A DNA stretch of 64,000 nucleotides from Berberis thunbergii (taxonomy: Eukaryota > Streptophyta > Magnoliopsida > Ranunculales > Berberidaceae): the NCBI GenBank assembly GCA_003290165.1, contig QNQO01000592.1:558001-622000 (forward strand). The letters are read 5' to 3'. Position 1 is the stretch's first letter, and the number at the start of each line of letters is the position of its first letter. A model generated the notes under the pieces. That model had not been told where the DNA came from. It did not search any database and saw nothing but the letters and a program-made list of their open reading frames with translations. Positions 11,460 through 22,710 of this stretch are shown in pieces. A program made the translations under genes and the position numbers.

Positions 11460-12362
11460 TAGAATCCGCTTGCGGGACCCATGCGGCTGATCTTCATTTG
11501 GTTCGACTCCATGAAGGACATATATCATGCCCAGAGTCTCCTTCCCTATTTCTTTGACTGGCTCCCTCGGTCCCTGGATTGTTCTGGTCGCTTTTCAGAG
11601 TTCATGAATTTTTTTAGCTTGCTCCTGCAGATCCAGTACTCAATCTTATACCTCAAACTCTTGCAGTCATTGATATCATGGTCGCACTCCTTGTGGTACG
11701 AGCAGTATTTGTTGTTGTCTCGCTTGGAAGGGTCTCCGCACTATTATTCGTGGAGTTTAGTACATCCAATAGGGTAGAATTGAGGGATGTCACGACTCTA
11801 GATCCAACGTAGTTAGATGCATTCTCCAGCCTGAACTGGCTAGGGTCTGACCTATTGTCATTACAATTCCTCTTGCTCATTTTTTCGTCATCGCGTCTCC
11901 TTCCCTCCTTCTTGTCATTCGGAGCGGATGCCTTCTTCTCACATTTGATTTCCCTATTTTCGGTCCTCAACTCTTATAAGGTAATGTGCTTATGGGCGCT
12001 CATAAGGAGCTTTGTCATGTCTGAAGGGGTTCCAAGGTGAGGTCTTCGTAGAGCTTTCCCTATTTTATGCCCTCGAAGAAAACTGTTACGGCTGTGTCGT
12101 CGATGCAACCGCCAGCTTGTTGTTGAAGTGCGTGACATACTATCTGAGCGTCTCATTGGATCTCTGTTTTTAGATAAAATATGTAATGTGAGTCTTTTAG
12201 GAAATGTCGACTCTCAATGAAACGCATCAAGAACTCCTTTGCCAGCGTCTTGAAGGAGTCGATCGACCTAGGTGGGAGGCTGTGGAACCATGTTAGTGTT
12301 GACTTCTTCAGCGTAGAATTTACAGGTATTGAGGATAATTGTGAGACGTGTGGGCTTAGCAA
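11460..12362 (-). pseudogene. Gag remnant of the Tat-like element
   Basis: The - strand of 12153-12362 encodes a classic Ty3/gypsy capsid segment with FHSLPPRSIDSFKTLAKEF and then a RFIESR block. Downstream, after frame changes, come LYEDLT-like sequence (about 12060) and a basic region. The fragment at about 11730-11620, YCSYHKECDHDINDCKSL, looks like the zinc-binding C-terminus of Gag (Cys, His, His, Cys spacing CxxHxxxxHDxxxC). The upstream end runs straight into LTR sequence at about 12330, so the N-terminus, leader and primer site have been deleted. Confidence 0.7.
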
Positions 12363-12518
12363 ACTGTAAGAGTTTGGGCCCGTTTAACGAACTGCATTGG
12401 GCGAGCTTAGAACCGTTTGGGGCGGATCAGTGTTGGGCTGATGCTGAGGCCTATAAATCCTTGAGATCATCATGACACGTGTGTGGCTCAGGGATGTGAC
12501 CGTTTTGGTGTATCATTA
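12330..12518 (-). repeat. 5' LTR remnant of the Tat-like element
   Basis: This matches the first ~190 bp of the LTR at 6498-6310 (for example the CATGATGATCTC and CCCAACACTGATCC blocks on the - strand). The terminal TCA has mutated to TAA. The other ~470 bp of LTR are missing and gag follows at once, so a deletion removed the LTR end, primer site and gag start. Confidence 0.75.
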
Positions 12519-12523
12519 GTCAT

Positions 12524-13808
12524 CCAATTATCTATAAAGTATAAAAATGCCCTAACATCTAACTTTTTTTTTATTTCAACCAGTCAGTCCTTAAACATTC
12601 ATTATTTATACCGAGGCCCTATATATAATTTATTTTAAGCCCTCTAATTATTTAGAAATTATAAAACGACCCTTACTTCTTACTTTTGAATTTTTAATTT
12701 TGCACTCCACATTTCATACTTTTATGATCAAAACCACCATTCTCAAACATTTATTAATTATATTTAAACCTCTAACATAATTTATTTAAAACCCCTTATT
12801 TATTTATAAACTATATATTGACTCTTAAAATTATATATAATTATTTTGTATAAAATTTCAAATATAAATTTTGTTCTTATTATTAAATTTTTGTAATATA
12901 ATAAAAAATTTACTGAATATATGCGCATGCAGAGCGTGTCGACACCCTAGTCTCATGTAATGTGAACTTCAAAAGAGATTTATGCCTTAGACTCGTCTTA
13001 ATTTTCAATGTTGAGTGATATTCAAGTCTCAAACTATTTTCTTAGTGGGACTTGCCAACATGAAATCATATTCTACTTCATTTAGTTATTTATAAAATAA
13101 CAATTTAGAATGTTCTTTTATTTTATTTAGAGGTATTGGCAATTTAGGGACAAAAATCCATTTCATTTGGGAATTGGGATCTACTAACTTATTATTTACA
13201 CTTAAAAACACTTATAAGTAAAATTAAAAAATAATTAATTCATTTAAGATGAAAAATTAAGGATTAACACTAGAAACAATATGCTAAAATTTCAACTCGT
13301 TTTTGACATAGTTATTCGAGATGCATGTTTAATCCACATAATCCTTATTAAAAATAAATTGATAAACAGTCTTTGTGGGTGTTTCAAGACCATAGGGTGG
13401 TCTTACACAATGGGCACTAGACGACCGGCTGGCTTCTGTCGCACCCAAGGTGAGCCCTTGCTTTTTTATTATAACTAAAAGTTCGTCTTTTCACATTTTA
13501 ACAAGTATCTCGAGGCACATGTCTCTAAACATGGAAAACTTTCACCCATTTTTTCTAATTATGAATATTATTTTTTCTCTAATTTTCAGCTCAATGATAT
13601 AATTTTCATAATATGCCAATTTCAACTTCATTTATGTGAAAAGAATTCAACATCTCAATTCAACATAAATGTATACTTTGACAATGACCTAATTGCTAAC
13701 TCATACATTAAGATAAGCTCAAATGACAAAAAAAAATTCGACTTACTTCGTGACATTATCATCACCTTCATACTATCTTCTCCCCATCTTTACTTCCCCT
13801 ACCCAAAT
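12524..13808. other. AT-rich spacer upstream of the propeller gene
   Basis: No gene is seen. 12524-12900 continues the degenerate repeat found at 5400-5829. 13090-13480 resembles 4190-4440. The last ~60 bp before the ATG at 13809 are C/T-rich, as in many plant 5' leaders. I cannot place a TATA box with confidence. Confidence 0.4.
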
Positions 13809-16800
13809 ATGAACCACCATCACTCTTCCTCACTACATCTCTTCCTCCACCTTCTCCTCATCATTCTATCCACTACATCAGCCAATCACAAGCCTCCACC
13901 TATCGGAACCAGCATACTCTTCGCAACACTCGGACGCTCCCAATACACCTTCGACATCTTCACCCTCCCCATCATCACCTCCTCCTCCTCTCAATTTAAC
14001 GGCGACCTTCGACTCACTGACGGTCACTCTGTTAACTATAACGGCCACTTCCCCTCTCCGTCACCGTCACTTATCTCTCTCCTCTCTAATCAGTCCTCAT
14101 TTTCTCTCTCCTCCACCTCTCCTCCTCTGTTCCTTCTCTACGTGACCGAGAGATATGGCGTTGCTAACATCTATCTGGACTCAGTTTCTTACACTACTTC
14201 CACCAATCCCAGCCGTAGATCAAATCTCGAACTTGAGAGACATCAAATCCCTCTATTGGACCTCCCGACAAACCGCATCTCGATGAAAGATCGGCCGTCG
14301 CTTTCGAGGGAGAATCTTATCTACGTGTCAACTCACGAGAATCCCGGGGTGCCCAGGAAGAGTTGGGCAGCTGTCTATTCTACTCGGGTCGGGTTATCCG
14401 GTACGGGTCAGACCCGGAGGTTGACGCCTTATGGGGTGGCGGATTACAGTCCGTCGGTTTCTCCGTCTGGGATTTGGACGGCTGTGGCTTCGCATGGGGA
14501 GAGAGGTTGGGATGGGGAGATTGAGGATCTCGAGACTGATATTTACGTCTTTAGGACGATAGATGGGTCGGGTCGGGTCAAGGTGGTGGAGCACGGTGGT
14601 TGGCCGTGTTGGGTGGATGACTCCACCCTTTATTTCCACCGGAAGAGTGATGATGGGTGGTGGAGCGTGTATAAAGCAATTTTGAAAATGAGTCGGGTTC
14701 GGGTCGGTACGGTGGAGACTGAGCGGGTCACTCCACCGGGTGTCCACGCGTTCACTCCAGCGGCTACTTCCGTGAATAAGAGCTTTATTATAGTAGCTAC
14801 TAGGAGACCGGACTCGGGTTTTCGCCATATTGAGCTGTTCGACATTGTTTTGAACAAATTTGTGGAGCTGACCCGCCCTCTTTCGCCTGAAACCCACCAT
14901 TACAACCCGTTTATATCCCCGGATGGGACCAGGGTTGGGTACCATAAATGTAGAGGAGGGAGTTATGGAGAAAGAGGTGATGCGACACTTATGCTTGAGA
15001 ATATGGTGAGTGAGACTGAGGAAGTTAGTGTGTTTAGGATAGACGGGTCGTTTCCTTCGTTTTCGCCCCATGGGGACCGGATTGCTTATGTTGGGTTGCC
15101 GGGTTTATATGTCATGAATCGAGATGGGTCGGGTAAACGGGAGATTTCATCTAGAAATGCATTCTCTACTGCATGGGATTGGAAAAGGAAGGGAGTGGTG
15201 TATACTAGTGTTGGACCAGTCTTTGCAACAGAGAGGACTGAAGTGGATATCATTTCGGTCAATGTGGATGAAATTGATGAAACTGGGTCGACTTCGTCCT
15301 TCAAACAGCTGACATTTGGAGGCCACAACAACGCATTCCCATCACCATCTCCTGATGGCAAGTGGGTTGTGTTCAGGTATGAGTTTTAGATCATCTTGTT
15401 ATTGCATAGTTTAAAGTAGATAGACAATTCGTAATCCTTAAATCAATCAATTGAACATAAGCACTTTCATATCTATGTATGCAACTTAATGTAGCATGCT
15501 CAAATAACATTTTGGTATGAAATGTGTTCAAAATTTTCACACTCAAATAAAATACAATTCTTAGTAAGCACATTGAACATATTTATTTACAATTCTAATA
15601 TGTTTGAAGTCATCGTTCATATACGATTTTGATCACACTGTCCGAAATTCCCAATGTCGTACTTCAAATGTGAAAACTGTGATATGCCATCTTGCATGCT
15701 ATGAACCTGAGCGAAAACCACTCGAACCTGATTGCTTTTCCTATAAACTTGGCTAAAAAACTTCCAGTTGTCTTTGATCATACCAACCATGTCCTAGTAA
15801 GTTCCCATGGCTCAAATCCTTCACACTATTGCAACGACATAGGTGATCCAACCCGTGGATTTCATGTTTATGCTTGTGATCTTCCTAAGAAAAGGGTCTT
15901 CGTAAAACCTATTCAAGCAAAACATTGAGGATTAGACTGGGCTTGAATTGAGAATAAAGATTTCTGATCCAGTGTTCTTCCATGAGCTTTAGAGATTGGA
16001 GATTTTTTATCTTTCTAATAAAAAGTTATCCGTAACACCTAGTCAATTAAAACATTGAGGATTAGGCTGGACGTGAATTGAGAATGGAGATTTCTGATCC
16101 AATGTGGTTCCACGAGCATTAGAGAAGAATTTCAATATAAAATCAATTCAACGAAAAACCTTCGCTTTTGTCAAACATGACATTTTCTTTTAGCACTTGA
16201 AATGCATTTGAACCTAGAGTTAGTAGTGGGGCGGATTTACACGGACATCCGTCGAGTCCTAAATGGAGTAAATATTGGGTTTGCTTCACCCGATTTTAAG
16301 GTGGATTCAGAGATCCAAATTGTATTTGTCATGGATTCGGGGCGGATACGGATTTATATATCATTATTACTAGAGTACCCTTATTAACTAATAACCCTAA
16401 AGGCAATGACTTTTTGACACCACTGTTTTTGTTGAAGGACACCACCACCATTTTTTTGTTTTTTGGGATGTGATGAAGGACACCACCAATATATCCCTTT
16501 TTCACCACTGTTCTTCTTCTCTTCCTCTCTTCTATCCCAGGAACAACCACCACCCCGTTGCCAGCCGCACCACCACCTTTCCTTTCTTCCTCTTCAACTC
16601 TATTGTTCTTTTTCTCATTTCTTCCTCTTTTCTCTTCTCATCTTCTCCATCGTTGGCTGCATCACTCCGCCTCTGCCTAATTTTCTTCCTCTCTTATTCA
16701 TTTTTTTTCTTTGATCCAGTTTTTTTTTTTCCGCCCTCAAGCACCTGTGCGACTGGGAACCCCTACTCGTAGAGGCTTGTGCGAGTGGGCCTTCCCCATT

Positions 16801-17878
16801 TGCATGAATCAACTTGAGGGCAGAAAAAAGAAAGGAGGAAGAGGCGGGGCGGGGTGATGGAGAAGAAGAGAAGAGGGGCGATGGTGGCAGGGGGAGGCGG
16901 TGCGGTGGTGGGTAGTGTTTTTCTTTGAGAGAGAAGATAGGTAGTGGTGGATTTTTTGAATATATTGGTAGTGTTATTCAATAGATGATGGTGTGCTTCG
17001 GATAGTAGGAGGTGGTGGTATGCTTTAGAAAGTTGGGGTGGTAGTGTCCTTCAGCAAAATTAGTGGTATCAAAAAGTCACTGCCAACTCTAAATCCTCTT
17101 CTCTCCATTGCATCACATCACAAATTTAGTGATTCACACAGAGAACCCCTTCTTCTACCCATTTCTCTCTGTTTCTTTGCAAAGTGTCAATATTGAATTG
17201 CCCATCTCTAATAATCTCTCTCTCCCTCCATCTCATATTTCGTTCATCACACATAGCTCACAAACCCTAAAACAAGGGTTTCAACGAATCACCGTGAATT
17301 ACGTTTACCTACACAATAGATGCATTTCGCGACCAATTTACTGCTTCTCCGATCAACCTCCATTGATAATCTAGAGGGTTGCACATTCAATTGGTTCAAT
17401 CCGTCGAAGCCCTAATGGACCTCCTCTTGTTGCAATTCATGCAAGAAACTTTTTTTTTTCATCCAAGAAACCTTTGCTGGGCTTTTGGTGTTGCTGATAC
17501 ATTGGCACATGGTTTGAATGTGGAGAGGAGCAAGGAGGACGAGTTCAATGTTGAAATCGTGGTTGCACAATAAAGGACTTCCTCCTTGTAAGGTCATTCT
17601 CAAGGACAAGCTCTTGTATGATTGTAAATTTCGCTTATTCACTATGTTGTTGCGAGCGAGGATCTCCAAGTGATTAATATTCTTACTCCATCACGACCCA
17701 GATCTGACAAAAAAAGATCAAACATTGTTCTTCTTCTTCTCAAGTGAACGACGAAGAAGACATTGTTGTTTAGAGAACAGATAAGCAATTGAGCGAAGAA
17801 GAAAATATGAAATGAGGTAGTTAATCGGGGCGGGGCAGATATCTGCCATCCAGGACAGAGTGGGGATGGTTTCAACAA

Positions 17879-17933
<55 letters not shown>

Positions 17934-19082
17934 GATTTTTCAGGGTGGATTCAGGGATCCGTGATCCCTGGCTGGGCGGAGACGGATTTGTCCAATCTGC
18001 CATGATCCCTAGCTAGGCGGGGACGGATTTGCTCAAATCCGCCCCGTTGCTATCCCTATTTGAACCATGAGGTTGATTAGTATATTTTATAGAAGAATAA
18101 GGCTTGAGATTAACTGAACTAATTTTTCTTTATAATCTGATTAGATGGATCATCCCTACCAGAAATTTAGTTCCCATTGGACATTTCACTTTTGCATGCA
18201 TTGGCATTTAAGTGATGCTAACTTTTTATGTTTGCTCAAAACAAACTCAACTTTTGTGCATAAAATGCCATTGAAGATTGATGTCATATAAAATTACAAG
18301 AAGATTCACTGTGAGAATTGCTGGTGATCCATACAGTGAAAAAATTGTCATAGCCAAAATGAAGTGTGTGCATTGTAAAATTTTGTTGGGGAATCAGTGC
18401 CACTGTTTACGTGAGTCTGCATCTGAATAGCAACAAAATCACATATGATTTTGAACTTTCTGTTGACATGGTTAACTTCAGGTCAGGACGATCTGGACAC
18501 AAAAACCTTTATGTGATAGACGCTGTGGAGGGAGAGAAAGGTAGTATCCGCCGGCTCACAGAAGGACCATGGACGGATACCATGTGTAACTGGTCTCCTG
18601 ATGGTGAATGGATTGCATTTTCCTCAAATAGAGACAACACTGGTTCAGAAAGCTTCAGTTCAGTAAGCTTCGCGGTTTATTTCATACACCCAAATGGTAC
18701 TGGGCTCAAGAAAGCAATCCATAGCGGTCAGAATGGAAAGGTAAACCATGCCTGGTTCAGCCCCGACTCCAAGAGCTTAGTGTTCACCTCTGACTATGCA
18801 GCAGTTTCGTCTGAGCCTATAGCAAACCCACATCACTTCCAGCCTTATGGTGACATCTTTGTTGCCAAAGCTGATGGCACTGATATTCAAAGGTTGACTC
18901 ATAACTCGTATGAAGATGGTACGCCGACTTGGGGTCCGAAGTTCATGACGCCTACTGATGTTGTGGAATTTCCACCTAGTGAAAAACCGTGTTCCTTTGA
19001 TGATTGCCACTGGCTAAGTGGTATTCCGAAGCATCAGGTTGGAAATGCACTCAAGGTTCGATGCGCTCTTAACACTACTTGA
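13809..19082 (+). CDS. Secreted TolB/DPP6 N-terminal-like beta-propeller protein (2 exons)
   Basis: Exons are 13809-15376 and 18482-19082, giving 722 aa. The junction (TTCAG at the donor side, GTATGA; acceptor ACTTCAG before GTCAGG) restores one uninterrupted frame reading VVFRSGRSGHKNLYV. Residues 1-25 are a signal peptide (His/Ser start, then LFLHLLLIILSTTSA), so the protein probably enters the secretory pathway. The rest is a chain of PD40/WD40-like blades of the TolB and DPP6 N-terminal type: DYSPSVSPSGIWTAV (~211), YNPFISPDGTRVGYH (~365), FPSFSPHGDRIAYV (~414), FPSPSPDGKWVVF (~509), CNWSPDGEWIAFSS (~556) and AWFSPDSKSLVFTSD (~611). There is no peptidase domain after the propeller, as in the Arabidopsis DPP6 N-terminal-domain proteins (At1g21670/At1g21680 type), which have similar length and no well-defined function. 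The ATG is the first in frame and begins the signal peptide. Codons and blade motifs are intact, so it is likely functional. Confidence 0.93.
15898..16130. repeat. Two-copy tandem repeat in intron 1
   Basis: Units of about 120-130 bp share AAAACATTGAGGATTAG, GTGAATTGAGAAT and AGATTTCTGATCCA, at 15918-15980 and again at 16051-16102. Confidence 0.7.
16402..17084. mobile_element. Mutator-like element nested in the hAT-like element
   Basis: A 683-bp element with ~44-bp inverted repeats starting GGCAATGACTTTTTGACACC on the left and GGCAGTGACTTTTTGATACC on the right (- strand), both continuing to TGAAGGACAC. A 9-bp duplication flanks it: AACCCTAAA (16393-16401) and AACTCTAAA (17085-17093). TIR length, G start and 9-bp duplication fit MULEs. 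The interior is almost a foldback: C/T-rich to about 16740, G/A-rich from about 16800, with a small hairpin (CCGCCCTCAAG / CTTGAGGGC) at the centre. Confidence 0.85.
17881..17933. repeat. (TAA)n microsatellite
   Basis: About 17 uninterrupted units inside the hAT-like element. Confidence 0.95.
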
Positions 19083-21544
19083 GTTCTCTATTTTAAAGCA
19101 TAATATATGTTGTATGTATCTAAAATAATAGCCACTGCAGCCAGTACTACGTTGTAAATGTGTAAATAGATGTAGTACCAAATTACAAATTTGGTAGGGT
19201 ATAATCACGAAGATGTGTACATTATATAGAAGCTATATTTTACATGGATGAGATCAGTTTTGTGATGTATATAAATAAGTTCAACCAGAGCTCCTTTACT
19301 GCAGCATAAGCCACATTTGAATGCATAACCTTAACATCTGATCCTGGTAACATTAGCTTCTTCTTTTTTTTAAAATCCCTTAACCCCTTCCACTCCAGAT
19401 GCGACTCCATTATCTAGTGATACCATCTGCCATTACTCAATTACCGAGCCATCACACATTTGGCCCGATAACATTAGCTAATATTCAATTATATAACAAC
19501 TTTGTATTTAATTTTGACTTTGTTAATGGGATATGCGGTTGATCTCAGAGCATTCAGGAGAAACTCTCAAGTGTTTTCAAAATCGATAGAATCCTATCAT
19601 TTGGATTGTGATTCAAATTGTTTTGTTAGGGATACACTTCAATCAATGTGTGTGTAATATAGATTTTTTTTTCCATTTGGAGCACCTTTTAGAAGTAAAA
19701 GCTACATTAGGCCTTTGAAACTGATGAAGGACTGTTTTTATTGCACCTTTTATGTTTTACACTCTAAAAACATTGCTCCTTTGACCATCCTTGTAAAAAC
19801 TAACTCAAGAAGTATTCTTCAGTATGCCATCCTGTGGTTATCACATTATCAACTAGCGATGACCATTTTGTAAATATTTAACAATTTTCATAAGTTAGTT
19901 TTTTTTCTTTGAAAGGCAATCGTGCCATCGGTAGGTATATAACTCAAGACGTGGAAGTTAAACCACAGCCTTAACCATCCAACCAAGCTACCATTGGCAA
20001 TTTTCATAAGTTGTTCATTTTCCAATTACAAATGAAGTTCCAATTCAACCTGAAGCATTGAAGGATCCCCATCTCATCAATCCCCCCAGCCCTGCATTGT
20101 CTGATAGAAGGCGATGAGCTTGACTAATCCCATATGATCCTAACATCTCAAACTACAGACTTCCTCTGTTGTGATTGTCCTATGATTCTCTACGTTTCGA
20201 AGTATACACAATAGACACTTCGTTATCCTCCCACACCTTTTGTGAAGCCAACTTATTTTGATCTAAATGCTCTACCTTTAGACATTTCCCAAATTTTACC
20301 TATCTACCCAACATGTTTACTTGTTAGATATTAGATATTAGCCAATTTCTCAGCAAATTTAAAAGTTTAACATTTAAGCAAGGATTGTGATTCGTTTCTT
20401 GAGTTAATTTCGGTGTATTGATTTTAAGAAATATTTTGGTATGTAAAGAAAAAATGTAAAACTTTCGAGAATATAGATATATATTGGCTAATTAAATAAA
20501 TTTTGAAAGTATTTGAAATATGTGAAAATAAAAAGGTAATTAAATAAATCTATTAAACACATTAAATGAAGCATAAATACCAAGAAATGAAACAAACATG
20601 TCAATATATATAAGAAAATTAGAGAGTAGTTTCAAAAATCTATATATAAATAGAAGAAATGATAATTATTAAAAAAAAAAACCTCATTTAAAAATCAAGA
20701 GCTGGCTTTTGTATTTTTACAAAAAAAAATTGAAATTTACGAAAAAAAACCTTAAATTTTTTTGAAATAATGTAATTATTTCTTTCGCCCTTTTTCTTTT
20801 TATAACTTCAAAATTACGAATTTTTTGGTGAAATTTCGCGAAATCTCATTCCTTGCCTTTAAGTAATATGCTTTCAGTTTTACTAAATGCGTCTATGAAG
20901 ACTAATTCCGAAGATGATGCATATTATTCGGAAAATGATATCAATTTGTATGATAAGAGGTTCATATTGTTGCGACTCGCAAAAACGTAATCCATATGAA
21001 ACACAATTTATAGTTGCAATATAAAAAAATAAATACAAAATATAATCTAGACAATGTAAAGTAAATAAAAAATAAAGTAAAACACGTACCACATAAGTGA
21101 TTTAACGTGGTTCGGCAAGATTTCTTATGTCCACGGGGCAAAGAGAATAGCTTCACTATTGAGATCAAAGAATACTAATGGAGAGAGTCTCATACACAAC
21201 ATTGATGACGTTAAAAACACATGAGTCTAAATACACCATACACGCAAGTATATCATTTCTCTATATTTTCTCTCTCACACACAAAAGGAATAATTTAAAT
21301 TGAATACATAACACAACACAAGAGACCCTTGTTTGCTTTTTATAGCCAATGGGGTTCGAAGAGTTTCCACCACCTTCTTCTCCTTTCCATTTTTTTTTTT
21401 TTTTTTTTAATTTCCACCACCTTTTCCAAGCTTCTTTCATCATCTTCTACTGTGCTAGCTCATTTCAAATTGAGAAGGTAGTAGAGGCTTCACGGCCTTC
21501 TCTGTTTTTCTACACATGCAACATTTGTTTAAGGTTGTTTTCGA
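19083..21544. other. 3' flank of the propeller gene and spacer
   Basis: The first few hundred bases are probably 3' UTR, but no clear polyadenylation signal stands out. 20400-20870 is very AT-rich. The stretch at 21095-21165 (AACGTGGTTCGGCAAG and CCACGGGGCAAAG) has the look of a motif common in plant LTR sequences, so an LTR fragment may sit at about 20990-21330. No gene is seen. Confidence 0.35.
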
Positions 21545-21791
21545 CATGGATGATATAGGGACTGATTGTGTATAAGATGTGCTAGGAGGCAGCCACCCTG
21601 TTTCTATCGGTTCCTAGTTTGTTGTTGCTTTCAAGTAGGAAAATTAAAAGTCTAACAATTTCTTTTTGCTTGTAAATAAAACCTACGTTATAGAGGTGCT
21701 TAGTTTTGCCTCTACTTTAACCTCTAATCACTTATGTTTTGGGAAGCAAATATGTGTTTGACTAGTTGGTGGTTCCCTTATGTAATATCAC

Positions 21792-21822
<31 letters not shown>

Positions 21823-22020
21823 TTATGTTTTTGATGTTTATAGTAGAAGCTTATACGAATTGGTTAAGTGGATGATATATTAAGGGTGATCTGATGCTAT
21901 ATTCTACTTGACATTGTTTACTTAATCATTTAACCAAGTCTCTTGGAATAGCTAGTGGAAGTAAGGTTAGAGTTTTATGTAAACCTTTTCCATCTGTCTT
22001 CCTCTCTTTTTTCCAATTTA
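21545..22020. repeat. Segmental duplication P, copy 1
   Basis: Similar to 23985-24301 joined to 26124-26250. Shared landmarks are GATTGTGTA-AAGATGTGCTAG, TATCGGTT, TTTCTTTTTGCTTGTA, GCTTAGTTTTGC and, after the gap, ATATTCTACTTG and AACCAAGTCT. It is non-coding in both copies. This copy keeps the site that the copia element occupies in copy 2. Confidence 0.75.
21792..21822. repeat. (ATT)n microsatellite
   Basis: About 10 uninterrupted units, present only in copy 1 of duplication P. Confidence 0.95.
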
Positions 22021-22038
22021 TATATCTACATATAATAA

Positions 22039-22571
22039 GAGAGTTGCTACATGTATTCGATTGTTTGGCTCGATGCCCTCAACTTTATCTTTTAGATTCA
22101 ACTTTTAAAAATTACTTGGTGTACAGATGAAAATTACTCATGTTGTTCATTCATAATGTAAATTTTTAGATGTAAGGATAATTTTAGGTTTTAAATGCAA
22201 TCTTTTCAAATGTGATAAAATAGTTGCAACATTTTTGAAATTTGTATTGACTAAAAAAATTATTTATTTATTTTAATATATATTGGATTGTCAACCCCTC
22301 TATGGTTGATGAACATATTGACATTTAACTAATATGTGATTGGATTTTAGTTTAATAGATAATTGATGTTGTTGTTCTTTCATTTAAGAGTCAATTAACA
22401 CTCCTAAACAACAACAAAATTCAATGCCAATTGATTTTTATTAAAAAAAATTTGATAAGTCAATGTTACATACTTTAGGTTGGTGCAACAAAGTCAAAAC
22501 ATCCCAAAATAATGTTGCAACAAAGAATTGGTGCAACCAAGCCAAATAGTCGAGTACACGTAGCAACTCTC
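22039..22571. mobile_element. MITE with ~34-bp inverted repeats
   Basis: A 533-bp element. The left end GAGAGTTGCTACATGTATTC and the right end (- strand) GAGAGTTGCTACGTGTACTC stay similar for about 34 bases (through TTTGGCT). ATAATAA lies immediately outside both ends, a possible 7-bp or longer target duplication, though the flanks are AT-rich and this is weak. No coding capacity. Superfamily undecided (hAT or MULE). Confidence 0.7.
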
Positions 22572-22710
22572 ATAATAATATATAAAATGAGACTAAGAAA
22601 TAAAAGAATTATTCTAGGTGGCACTTTCCCATGACTCCAACGTTGTTGTGGCATTCTTAAAAAATCAAGAAAATCGATTAAAAAGATAAGAGATAGAAAA
22701 AGAGTATGAC

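Larger units (their letters stand above)
5835..12518 (-). mobile_element. Degenerate Tat-like Ty3/gypsy retrotransposon without pol
   Basis: This 6684-bp element is flanked by the 5-bp duplication GTCAT (5830-5834 and 12519-12523). Read on the - strand, the order is: remnant of the 5' LTR (12518-12330), gag (about 12330-11460), an uninterpretable stretch, a tandem array (9437-8848), an ORF on the opposite strand (about 6890-8840 on +), a purine tract, and the 3' LTR (6498-5835). I see no protease, reverse transcriptase or integrase motifs. Additional antisense ORFs and hypervariable tandem repeats near the 3' end are known features of the plant Tat lineage (Ogre, Retand and relatives), so I infer a pol-less Tat relative. 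The copy is old: the LTRs have diverged and the frames carry many stops. Confidence 0.8.
16215..18058. mobile_element. hAT-like non-autonomous element in intron 1
   Basis: A 1844-bp element flanked by the exact 8-bp duplication TTTGAACC (16207-16214 and 18059-18066). The ends are inverted repeats: the left starts TAGAGTTAGTAGTGGGGCGG, the right (- strand) starts TAGGGATAGCAACGGGGCGG, matching at 19 of the first 24 bases and sharing GGGGCGGATTT. Several more copies of the GGCGGAT motif lie near each end (16340 and 17830-18045), as subterminal transposase-binding repeats do. An 8-bp duplication with a TA-G start is typical of hAT. No transposase frame is present. Confidence 0.85.
15377..18481 (+). 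other. Intron 1 of the propeller gene
   Basis: A 3105-bp GT-AG intron, of which 1844 bp are the hAT-like insertion described below. If the intron is retained, the frame ends after four more codons, removing the last blades. Confidence 0.9.

Noticed and set aside
14394..15071. 225-aa open frame on the - strand
   Set aside because: It is the complement of exon 1 of the propeller gene. The sense frame has blade motifs and a signal peptide; this one has only Arg/Pro-rich composition from GC-rich codons.
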